Positions 27,198 to 35,864 of a stretch of DNA of 55,199 nucleotides are shown here, piece by piece. The notes beneath the pieces were generated by a model. That model searched no databases. It had not been told where the DNA came from and saw only the letters and a list, made by a program, of their open reading frames with translations. The DNA comes from Streptomyces sp. ISL-11 (GTDB taxonomy: Bacteria > Actinomycetota > Actinomycetes > Streptomycetales > Streptomycetaceae), in NCBI RefSeq assembly GCF_018614525.1, contig NZ_JAGGOL010000080.1, forward strand, positions 1 through 55,199, read 5' to 3'. Numbering within the stretch: the stretch's first letter is position 1; every line of letters starts with the position of its first letter. Position numbers and translations under genes: made by a program.

Positions 27198-28222
27198 ACC
27201 CCTACAGCCCCGACAGCAACCCCGCCACCCCCCAGGACTGGACGGGCCGGACCGTCCTCGTCACCGGTGCCGAGGGGTTCATCGGCTCGACGCTCGTCGA
27301 TCTGCTCGTCGAGCGCGGTGCCCGGGTGCGGGTGCTCGTCCACTACAAGCCGTACGCCGAGCGCGGCCACCTCGCCCGCTACCTCGGCCCCGGCTCCCCG
27401 GTGGAGACGCTCGCCGGTGACGTCCGCGACGCCGGGCGGGTGATGGACGCCGTCGCCGGGTGCGACACCGTCTTCCATCTCGCCGCGCTGATCGGCATCC
27501 CGTACAGCTACGCGTCGCCCGAGGCGTACGTGCAGACGAACGTGGCCGGCACGGAGAACGTCGCGGCGGCCTGCCGCCGCCATGGTGTGCGGCGCATGGT
27601 GCACACCTCGACCAGTGAGGTGTACGGGACGGCGCTGACCGCCCCGATCAGCGAGGACCACCCGCTCCAGCCGCAGTCGCCGTACTCCGCGTCGAAGATC
27701 GGCGCGGACATGCTCGCCCTGTCCTACGCGCACTCCTTCGAGCTGCCCGTCACGGTGGTGCGGCCCTTCAACACCTACGGGCCGCGTCAGTCCGCGCGGG
27801 CCGTGATCCCGACGATCCTCGCCCAGCTGCACGCCGGCGCCGAGGAGATCCGGCTCGGTTCGACGACGCCGACCCGCGACTTCACGTACGTCACGGACAC
27901 GGCGGAGGGGTTCCTCGCGCTGGCGGACTGCGACCGGGCCGTCGGCCACGCGGTCAACCTCGGCACGGGCCGGGAGATCTCCGTCGGCGACCTGGCCGAG
28001 TCGCTGATCCGGGCGTCCGGGCGGGACGCGAAGGTCGTCGTGGACCCGTCGCGGCTGCGGCCGGCCGGCAGCGAGGTCGAGCGGCTGCTGTCGGACAACT
28101 CGCGGGCGCGGGAGTGGGCCGGCTGGCGGCCGCGGGTGGAGCTGGAGGAGGGGCTGGCCCGGACCTCGGAGTGGGTCCGGGACAACCTCCGGCTCTTCGC
28201 GGCCGACCGCTACCAGGTCTGA
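27194..28222 (+). CDS. NAD-dependent sugar-nucleotide epimerase/dehydratase (342 aa)
   Basis: Extended short-chain dehydrogenase/reductase. Dinucleotide motif TGAEGFIGS near residue 24, Ser/Thr of the active site in HTSTSEVYG, catalytic YSASK near residue 164, and RPFNTYGPRQSARAVIPTI typical of sugar 4,6-dehydratases (LegB and related UDP-GlcNAc dehydratases). The exact sugar cannot be read. The start overlaps the MurG-like stop by 4 nt, so it probably makes the modified sugar that the transferase uses. Convergent with purC, with only 4 bp between stops. Confidence 0.85.
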   Translation: MNPYSPDSNPATPQDWTGRTVLVTGAEGFIGSTLVDLLVERGARVRVLVHYKPYAERGHLARYLGPGSPVETLAGDVRDAGRVMDAVAGCDTVFHLAALIGIPYSYASPEAYVQTNVAGTENVAAACRRHGVRRMVHTSTSEVYGTALTAPISEDHPLQPQSPYSASKIGADMLALSYAHSFELPVTVVRPFNTYGPRQSARAVIPTILAQLHAGAEEIRLGSTTPTRDFTYVTDTAEGFLALADCDRAVGHAVNLGTGREISVGDLAESLIRASGRDAKVVVDPSRLRPAGSEVERLLSDNSRAREWAGWRPRVELEEGLARTSEWVRDNLRLFAADRYQV

Positions 28223-28226
28223 GGCC

Positions 28227-29126
28227 CTACGCCCAGTTCTTCCCGGTCAGCCGCTCGTACGCCTCGATGTACTTGCCCCGCGTCCGCTCCACGATCTCCT
28301 GCGGGAGCTCCGGCGGCGGCAGCTCGCCGTGGCGGTCCCAGCCGGAGGCCGGGGAGGACAGCCAGTCGCGGACGAACTGCTTGTCGAAGGACGGCTGGGG
28401 GCGGCCCGGCTCCCACTGCTCGGCGGGCCAGAAGCGGGAGGAGTCCGGGGTCAGCACCTCGTCGGCGAGGACCAGTTCCCCGTCCGAGAAGCCGAACTCG
28501 AACTTGGTGTCGGCGAGGATGATGCCCCGGTCACGGGCGATGGACCGGGCCCTGCTGTAGACGGCGAGGGTGGCCTGGCGCAGCTTGGCGGCGGTCTCGG
28601 CGCCGACCTGGCGGGCCACCTCCTCGTACGAGACGTTCTCGTCGTGCTCGCCGACGGCGGCCTTGGTCGCCGGGGTGAAGATCGGCGAGGGCAGTTCGGA
28701 GCCGTCGGCCAGGCCCTCGGGAAGGGCGAGGCCGCAGACGGTGCGGGACTGCTCGTACTCCGTGAGGCCCGAGCCCGTGAGGTAGCCGCGGGCCACGCAC
28801 TCGACCGGGGCCATCTCCAGGGAGCGGCAGATCAGGGTGCGGCCGGCCCAGTCGGCGGGGGCGCCGGCGGGCAGCTCGTCGGAGATGACGTGGTGGGGCA
28901 CCAGGTCGGCGAGGCGGTCGAACCACCACAGGGAGAGCTGGGTGAGGACCCGGCCCTTGTCGGGGATCTCGGTGGGCAGCACCCAGTCGTAGGCCGACAT
29001 GCGGTCGGAGGCGACCATCACCAGATGGCCGTCCCGGTCGCGGTAGAGGTCGCGGACCTTGCCCGTGTGCAGGTGCTCAAGGCCGGGCACCTCAACCGGT
29101 TCGGGCTTCTCTACGAATCCGGACAC
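28227..29126 (-). CDS. purC: SAICAR synthase (299 aa)
   Basis: Phosphoribosylaminoimidazole-succinocarboxamide synthase: joins CAIR and aspartate with ATP. Signatures: HTGKVRDLYRDRDGHLVMVA, ASDRMSAYDWVLPTEIPDKG, ECVARGYLTGSGLTEYE, and LADTKFEFGFSDGELVLADE. Of eukaryote/actinobacterial-length type. I start at the GTG at 29124-29126 (SGFVEKPEP...) because AGGAGG lies 4-5 nt upstream; a start eight codons earlier has no such site. Single gene, convergent with the dehydratase gene; the upstream region separates it from the leftward dimethylformamidase-like gene by 69 bp. Confidence 0.96.
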   Translation of the reverse strand: MSGFVEKPEPVEVPGLEHLHTGKVRDLYRDRDGHLVMVASDRMSAYDWVLPTEIPDKGRVLTQLSLWWFDRLADLVPHHVISDELPAGAPADWAGRTLICRSLEMAPVECVARGYLTGSGLTEYEQSRTVCGLALPEGLADGSELPSPIFTPATKAAVGEHDENVSYEEVARQVGAETAAKLRQATLAVYSRARSIARDRGIILADTKFEFGFSDGELVLADEVLTPDSSRFWPAEQWEPGRPQPSFDKQFVRDWLSSPASGWDRHGELPPPELPQEIVERTRGKYIEAYERLTGKNWA

Positions 29127-29195
29127 GCGTCCTCCTGGTGGTTTGTCCAAGCACCACGATTCTGCCGTACGGACGCGCGGGGGCGTCGACGAGGG

Positions 29196-30674
29196 TCAGC
29201 CGCGCTTGCAGATCCGGTCCAGGAGGTTGGCCGTGGCCCGCTGGACGCGGGCGTCCGTGTGCCCGGGGCGGTCCAGGGCGGGCGACCAGGCGAAGGTGCC
29301 CGCGGCGAAGACGAGGGCGCCGCTGGGGGCGCGGTAGAGGGAGGTCTCCTGGTGGCGTCTCGCGCCCTCGCTGTCCAGGTACGGGGAGTGGGCGAGCAGG
29401 ATGCGGCGGGTGTGCTCGGGCAGGGCCGTTCGGGGGTAGTAGCGGTCAGCCTCGCCCGCGACCAGGCCCGGCAGCTCGTCGCTCTCGCCGGCGCCGGTGG
29501 CGTCCCACAGCCAGTGGTCGGCGTTGCGGACGACCATGGGGGCCGGCTCGGGCACCCGCCCCGCGTACTGGATCCCCAGCAGCTGCTGCTCGGCGGGCGA
29601 GACGTCGCGCCAGAGCGCGGAGCGGCCGGGGCCGCGATGTTTTCGGCAGGTCAGCAGGTGGTCGGGGCCGGCCGGGGAGGGAGCCAGCTCGACCTGCCAG
29701 TACATGGTGTTCGCGGAGAGGAACACCAGGGACGTGCCGGAGTCGCGGGCCAGCTCGGCGGAGCGGCGCATGGCGGGCGACCAGTACTCGTCGTGGCCGG
29801 GGAAGACCAGGCCGCGGTAGCGCGAGGGGTCGACGCGGCCGGCGTGGAGGTCACGGGTGTCGGCGTAGGCGAGGTCGTAGCCGTAGCGCTCGGCCCAGCG
29901 GATGAAGTCGTAGGCGTGGCCGACGTGCAGCGGCAGGCCGGCGCCCGCGAAGGGGCGGTCGAAGGAGACGGTGGTGGCGGCGCCCTCCTCGCCCAGCAGC
30001 CGGCCGTTCTCGTCCCAGGCGTGGTAGAGGCTGGCGCCCGTGCGGCCGTCCTCGGGGTAGAGGTTGTACGCCTGCCAGGTGATGTCGGGCAGGACGAGCA
30101 GCAGGTCGGCTGGGTGGGTGTCGCGGACCAGGAAGGGGATGTGGCTGCGGTAGCCGTCCGCGGTGGTCAGGACGGCCACGTACGCGCCCAGGCTCCAGTA
30201 GCTGGGGATCTGGAGCCGCCAGGACAGCCACCAGTGGTGGCAGGAGACCGTGCGGTCGACGGTCAGCGGCGGGGGCTGGACGATGCCGGACAGCCGCGGG
30301 CTGGTGGTGATCTTCGCGGCGCCGTCGCCCGCGTAGTGACCGATGCGGTAGACGTCGATGCCGAACTGCTGCGGCGGGTCGACGGTGATCCGGAAGTCCA
30401 TGGCCTCGCCCGGGGCGACCGCGCTGACGGAGGCGAAGCCCTTGATCTGCCGGTGGACGTCGTCGGCGGTGCGCGGGCGGCGGCTGCGGGGTGCGGGGAC
30501 GCGGGAGCCGGCGGGTTCCGGGACGGGGTCGACGTACCAGGGGATGATCTGGCCGGTGTCGTCGAAGTAGCTCTCGCTGCCGCGCAGCCAGGGCAGCGGG
30601 CCCTGGCCGAAGGGGTCCGAGACGGCGTGCGCGAGTGCTCCCGACTCCCAGCGGCGAATCTGGTCCATCCCCAT
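29196..30674 (-). CDS. N,N-dimethylformamidase beta-subunit-like protein (492 aa)
   Basis: Soluble protein that I recognise by the family-typical segments PADLLLVLPDITWQAYN, YPEDGRTGASLYHAW, VFPGHDEYWSPAMRR and VFLSANTMYWQVEL, matching the large-subunit-like domain of dimethylformamidase. A Tyr/Glu/His-rich HDEYWS centre could bind metal, as in dimethylformamidase. There is no small subunit next to it, so the substrate is not known and the name is by homology only. ATG at 30672-30674 with GGGAGGGAG just upstream. It is expressed in the same direction as purC and 134 bp downstream of the M48-like gene. Confidence 0.75.
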   Translation of the reverse strand: MGMDQIRRWESGALAHAVSDPFGQGPLPWLRGSESYFDDTGQIIPWYVDPVPEPAGSRVPAPRSRRPRTADDVHRQIKGFASVSAVAPGEAMDFRITVDPPQQFGIDVYRIGHYAGDGAAKITTSPRLSGIVQPPPLTVDRTVSCHHWWLSWRLQIPSYWSLGAYVAVLTTADGYRSHIPFLVRDTHPADLLLVLPDITWQAYNLYPEDGRTGASLYHAWDENGRLLGEEGAATTVSFDRPFAGAGLPLHVGHAYDFIRWAERYGYDLAYADTRDLHAGRVDPSRYRGLVFPGHDEYWSPAMRRSAELARDSGTSLVFLSANTMYWQVELAPSPAGPDHLLTCRKHRGPGRSALWRDVSPAEQQLLGIQYAGRVPEPAPMVVRNADHWLWDATGAGESDELPGLVAGEADRYYPRTALPEHTRRILLAHSPYLDSEGARRHQETSLYRAPSGALVFAAGTFAWSPALDRPGHTDARVQRATANLLDRICKRG

Positions 30675-30808
30675 TGCGCTCCCTCCCTACGCCCCCCGAC
30701 GCGTACTCGTGTCCAGTGCCGTTGGCGGTTCCCTTGCTGGTCCGTATGGGTGATGCGTCCCGGTGGAGGCGGCGGGCCGGCCCGCGGAGGGCACCGGCCG
30801 TACCGGCC

Positions 30809-32500
30809 TCACACCAGGCGGACCGGCTTCTCGGGGCGCACCCCGACCTCGCCGAGCCAGATGCGCAGCGGTTCGCCGTCGCCGTCCTCGATCAGGCTGA
30901 GGACCGTACGGCCCAGGTCGGCGCGGCGGGCGCCGCCGACCAGCAGGGCGGGGCCGTCGAGCCAGTCCAGGCCCGGGGCGGCCCCGGCGGTGTCGACGGC
31001 CGCACAGCACACCATGGCCGTCACGTGGTCGGTGAGCAGCTCCCTGCCGCTGCGCGGGGGTTGCAGCGGGAACAGCGGTGCCAGGCCGTCGACCCAGGGG
31101 TCGCCCGCCGTGCCGAACGCGCCGTGGTGGGCGGCGAGCTCCTCATGGGCGGCCTCGCGGGCCACCTCGGCGGTCAGGCGGGCCTCCAGCTTCTCCACGA
31201 CGCCGGCGGCCGCCGGGCCGCTGAGCCGCTCCAGGACGCGGGCCACGGTGGGTGCGACGGTGAGCGAGGCGGGGACCGCCACGCCGACGGGCGCGGCCGC
31301 GGCGCCCGCTTCCGGGACGGCCGCGGTGACGGGCTCCGGGATGTCGCCCAGGGCGCGGTGCAGCCGGGCCGCCTCCAGCCGCCACTTGCGGTCCACGACC
31401 TCCTCCGGGTACTGGCTCCAGGCGACCGGCAGCCAGTCCGGGCCGGCCTCGGCCGGGCCGCCGTGGAAGAGGCGGGCGGCCAGCAGCGAGGCGGCCTCGT
31501 CGATGGCGCCGGGCTCCTCCAGCAGGTCGCACGCGGGCCGCTCGCCCAGCCGCGAGGTGAACCCTTCGGCGAGGCGGTCGCGCCGGGAGAGCTCGGTGAG
31601 CGCGGAGACGACGCCGGCGTCCAGGCGGGAGGGCCAGCGGCCCATCCGCCAGGCGGGCAGCGCGACCCGGTTGAGCAGGCGGTCCCAGCCGGCGTAGGCG
31701 AGGCCCACCTGTTCCTGGGCGACGATCCGCAGGCCGTAGTCGACGGTCTGGGCGCGCTCGGAGGCGGCCGCGGCCACCCCGCGCTCCATCTCGGCGGCGT
31801 GGTCCCGGCAGGAGTGCAGCAGCAGCCGGGCGACGCCGCCGACGAACGCGAGGGCCGGTCGTCCCGCGGCGACGGCCACGGCGGCGTCCAGGCCCCGGAC
31901 GAAGCGGCGCGCGGCCGCTATGTCGGGGTTGGCGGACGGTCCCGTGCCCGCCACGACGGGCGCCAGCAGCGCCCGCAGCTCGGCGACCCGCATCCACCAC
32001 AGGAACGGCGAGCCGATCACCAGCACCGGCGCGGCACCGGTCCGCCGCTGCGGGCGCGGCAGGCCGTGGCGGGCGCCGCGCGGCGGGCCCTGCGCGGGGT
32101 GCGTGCGGTCCTCCAGCCAGCTGTCGCAGTCCGGGGTCAGGGCCATGGCGGAGGGCGGGGGCACCTCCAGCCGCTCGGCCAGGTCGCGCACCAGGCGGTA
32201 GAGGTCGGGCGCGGTCTCCTCCGGGATGGGGACGGTGGGGCTCAGGGCGGGCCTGGCCCGGACGACCACGACGGTGACCGCGGCCGCCAGCAGCAGGGCG
32301 AGGGCCGCGGCACCGGAGACGGCCCAGCGGGCCGTGGACCAGCCGCCACCGTCCGGGAGGCGGCCCATGGCGATGCCGGCCAGCAGCACGACGGCGGCCG
32401 CCGCCGGCAGCAGGGCGACGGCCAGCGCGGCGCTGCGGATGCGCAGCACCGCGAGGGCTTGCGCACGCGCGACGAGCACGCCTGCTTCCGGACCTGCCAC
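30809..32500 (-). CDS. M48-peptidase-like membrane protein lacking the zinc motif (about 563 aa)
   Basis: Two N-terminal TM segments (about residues 24-46 and 58-82) followed by a cytoplasmic-type segment LVRDLAERLEVPPPSAMALT, the layout of actinobacterial M48 HtpX-like proteins. At the place where M48 enzymes have AVLAHELGHH after a P-x-LRALLA helix, this protein reads VAELRALLAPVVAGTG, so HExxH is missing and it is probably not a protease. The rest is Ala-rich helical sequence with a C-terminal VRPEKPVRLV. Start uncertain: GTG 32500 (chosen) or GTG 32512, since AGGGG abuts the latter. Longer upstream frames have no homology. Confidence 0.6.
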   Translation of the reverse strand: MAGPEAGVLVARAQALAVLRIRSAALAVALLPAAAAVVLLAGIAMGRLPDGGGWSTARWAVSGAAALALLLAAAVTVVVVRARPALSPTVPIPEETAPDLYRLVRDLAERLEVPPPSAMALTPDCDSWLEDRTHPAQGPPRGARHGLPRPQRRTGAAPVLVIGSPFLWWMRVAELRALLAPVVAGTGPSANPDIAAARRFVRGLDAAVAVAAGRPALAFVGGVARLLLHSCRDHAAEMERGVAAAASERAQTVDYGLRIVAQEQVGLAYAGWDRLLNRVALPAWRMGRWPSRLDAGVVSALTELSRRDRLAEGFTSRLGERPACDLLEEPGAIDEAASLLAARLFHGGPAEAGPDWLPVAWSQYPEEVVDRKWRLEAARLHRALGDIPEPVTAAVPEAGAAAAPVGVAVPASLTVAPTVARVLERLSGPAAAGVVEKLEARLTAEVAREAAHEELAAHHGAFGTAGDPWVDGLAPLFPLQPPRSGRELLTDHVTAMVCCAAVDTAGAAPGLDWLDGPALLVGGARRADLGRTVLSLIEDGDGEPLRIWLGEVGVRPEKPVRLV

Positions 32501-32783
32501 GAGACCGATCACCCCCTGTTGCCAGTGTGTGCCTGCCGAGGAGTGCGACAGTCGGGCGCGGCGCCTTCCGCCGCCCCTCCCCCACTGTGGCACCGGCCTC
32601 TGACATCGCAATGCCGGTGGGCCAGTTGCCGGATGCCCGGCAGTCGGCTTGCGCCGCACCCTAGTTGGGGGTGGGGCGCGCGTCAGCCGCTTGGACAACC
32701 GGTCACCCGATGGAATGGCTTTGGGTAAAGCCACCCGGAATCGGCGCCCCCGCCGCTCCGTCGTGCACCTGTCGGACAACAGG

Positions 32784-32817
32784 CAACCGGCCCGTACGCG
32801 CGCGTACGGGCCGGTTG
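32784..32817 (-). terminator. Terminator of purD (34-bp perfect palindrome)
   Basis: CAACCGGCCCGTACGCG followed at once by its reverse complement, 17 base pairs with no spacer, 8 bp past the purD stop. It accounts for part of the 325-bp gap between the M48-like gene and purD, where I see no other gene. Confidence 0.8.
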
Positions 32818-32825
32818 TGGGATCG

Positions 32826-34091
<1,266 letters not shown>

Positions 34092-34353
34092 ACCGGTCAC
34101 CCTATTGCCTCGTCGACTGATCGACTCCCACGGTGCTCTCCCGACACCGCAGTAACGTCCCTGCATCGGCCCCGCACGGCCGACGAGCGGTACCGTCCGC
34201 CACACCACCCACTCTTTCGGGTGAGGCCGAACCACGCCCTATACCGGATTCCTCAGCGCTTACGGGCGGAAAACCATGGATCTTGGCTGCAAGACCGACC
34301 GTTCGGCGGTAGGAAGGTGATTCGCGATTCGCAGCGGCAGAGGGAGTGCACGG
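34092..34353. promoter_or_regulatory. Divergent region between purD and the SLATT gene
   Basis: 262 bp with no gene seen. GCAAGACCGACCGTTCGGCGGTAGG near 34289-34313 contains a short inverted repeat (CCGACCG/CGGCGG-like, imperfect). Promoters for both genes must lie here but I cannot assign boxes. Confidence 0.35.
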
Positions 34354-35082
34354 GTGAGCCAGCCGGAGATGCAGCCCGAGGGGCTCCCCCGCGAGCAGGG
34401 CGGGAGGCACCGCGGCGACTTGCGCGCCCGCACCTTCCCGCTCGGTGACTGGGGGGAGCCCGCGGAGCGTCTCGATGAGCTGTACCGATGGGTGGAGAAC
34501 GGCGCGCTGTATTTGGTCGACTGGTATCTCGCGGACCGCGCCTGGAAGCGGCGCTGGGCGCGGGCGCTGCGCATCGGCGCGGCGGCGTGCGCCACGGTGG
34601 GCGCGGCACTGCCGCTGCTCCAGCTGACGAATGTGGTGCGCACCGGCTCGGCGTGGGGGTTCCTGGTCCTGCTCGGGGCGGTGGCGTGTGTCGCCTGTGA
34701 CCGCTATTTCGGGCTGACGTCGGGATGGATGAGGGCCGTGGCGACGGCGCAGGCCGTGCAGCGGCGGCTGGAGGCGCTCCAGTTCGACTGGGCGTCGGAG
34801 TGCGTGCGCGAGGTGCTCGGCCCGACCGAGGGCACGGCCAGCGAGGCGGCGGAGCGGTGCCTGAGCGTGCTGCGCCGCTTCTCGGAGGACGTGTCGGAGC
34901 TCGTACGGGCTGAGACGGCCGACTGGATGGTGGAGTTCCGGGCCGGGCCGACACCGCTGGTGACGCAGTCCCTGGTCTCGTGGGGACCGCGTGGGGAGGG
35001 TGGCGGCCCGCTGCCGCGCTTCCTGCCGCCGGGCGCCCGGCCGAACATGCCGCGGCAGCGGCCCCCGGAGCCGCCGCGCTGA
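34354..35082 (+). CDS. SLATT-type two-TM protein (242 aa)
   Basis: Soluble N-terminus, then helix ending in ADRAWKRRWARALRI, two closely spaced TM segments (about residues 72-92 and 100-120, ACATVGAALPLLQL and WGFLVLLGAVACVACD), and a helical cytoplasmic C-terminus (AVATAQAVQRRLEALQFDW) with a Pro-rich tail. This is the SLATT layout (2-TM domain originally described in SMODS/SLOG conflict systems as a predicted pore-forming effector). No SMODS, SLOG or other nucleotide sensor is adjacent, so a defence role is not shown. GTG start, GAGGGAG about 8 nt upstream. The unknown 216-aa gene is convergent. Confidence 0.75.
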   Translation: MSQPEMQPEGLPREQGGRHRGDLRARTFPLGDWGEPAERLDELYRWVENGALYLVDWYLADRAWKRRWARALRIGAAACATVGAALPLLQLTNVVRTGSAWGFLVLLGAVACVACDRYFGLTSGWMRAVATAQAVQRRLEALQFDWASECVREVLGPTEGTASEAAERCLSVLRRFSEDVSELVRAETADWMVEFRAGPTPLVTQSLVSWGPRGEGGGPLPRFLPPGARPNMPRQRPPEPPR

Positions 35083-35100
35083 CGCCCCCGGGGAACCGCC

Positions 35101-35751
35101 TCAGCTGAAGACGATCATCGAACCCTGGCCGAGGCTGCGCGTCGCCGCCGCGTGCAGTCCGAGCCAGACATGGCGTTCCCGTGCGAAGGGGCTGTCGTCG
35201 TGCGGGCCGGGCGCCGCGGGCTCCTCCAGGCCGGTGGGCCGGTCCGGAGCGGCGGGCGGCGCGGGTGGATTGCCCGGGTCGATGCCCAGGACCGGTGCCA
35301 CCGCGTGGAGTTCCCTCAGCAGTCCCTGGCTGGACCCCAAGGGGCCGCCGCCTTCGAGGAGTTCGTCGCTGGAGAGCGGGTGGGGGAAGTCCACGGGCAC
35401 GTACGCACCGGCGTGGTCGTAGTGCCAGACCAGGTGCGACTGCTGGGCCGTGGTCTCGAACATCTCCAGCAACTGCTCGTAGTCGCCGCCGAGTTCGTCG
35501 ACCGGGGTGACGGCGAGACCGCAGAGGTTGAGCAGGTGGGCGCGGCGCAGGAAATGCAGCGCGTCGTAGTCGAAGCCCGCGACCGGGGCGACGTTCCCCG
35601 ACAGTCCCGGCATGTAGCCGAAGACGGGGACCGGCGGCAGCCCGGCCTCGCCAAGGGCCTTGTCGTACGCGGCGATCTCCTCGGCGAAGGGGTTGTCGGG
35701 GCTGTGGCACAGCACATCGACGAGGGGAACAAGCCAGAGGTCACAGGCCAC
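35101..35751 (-). CDS. Unknown soluble protein (216 aa)
   Basis: No domain recognised. No signal peptide or TM. The N-terminal half is rich in hydrophobic/acidic residues (VPLVDVLCHSPDNPFAEEIA; YMPGLSGNVAPVAGFDYDALH) and the middle has SHLVWHYDHAGAYVPVDFP. The composition and an aromatic-rich core suggest a globular intracellular protein, possibly an adaptor or an immunity-type protein, but that is only a guess. GTG start at 35749-35751; ends 18 bp from the convergent SLATT gene. Confidence 0.65.
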   Translation of the reverse strand: MACDLWLVPLVDVLCHSPDNPFAEEIAAYDKALGEAGLPPVPVFGYMPGLSGNVAPVAGFDYDALHFLRRAHLLNLCGLAVTPVDELGGDYEQLLEMFETTAQQSHLVWHYDHAGAYVPVDFPHPLSSDELLEGGGPLGSSQGLLRELHAVAPVLGIDPGNPPAPPAAPDRPTGLEEPAAPGPHDDSPFARERHVWLGLHAAATRSLGQGSMIVFS

Positions 35752-35864
35752 GTGAACTCACTCTCGGTCGCGTGGAGGCGATGGTCGGGCCAGAGTAGTG
35801 CCGCCGGGCCGCTTGTCATACCGGGCCCGGGGCCGGCCGCGGCGAGCCGCCGGCGTTCCCGTTC

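Noticed and set aside
32784..32817. Regulator operator at the perfect palindrome after purD
   Set aside because: Its position 8 bp past the stop codon and 17-bp arms fit a terminator better; kept as such.
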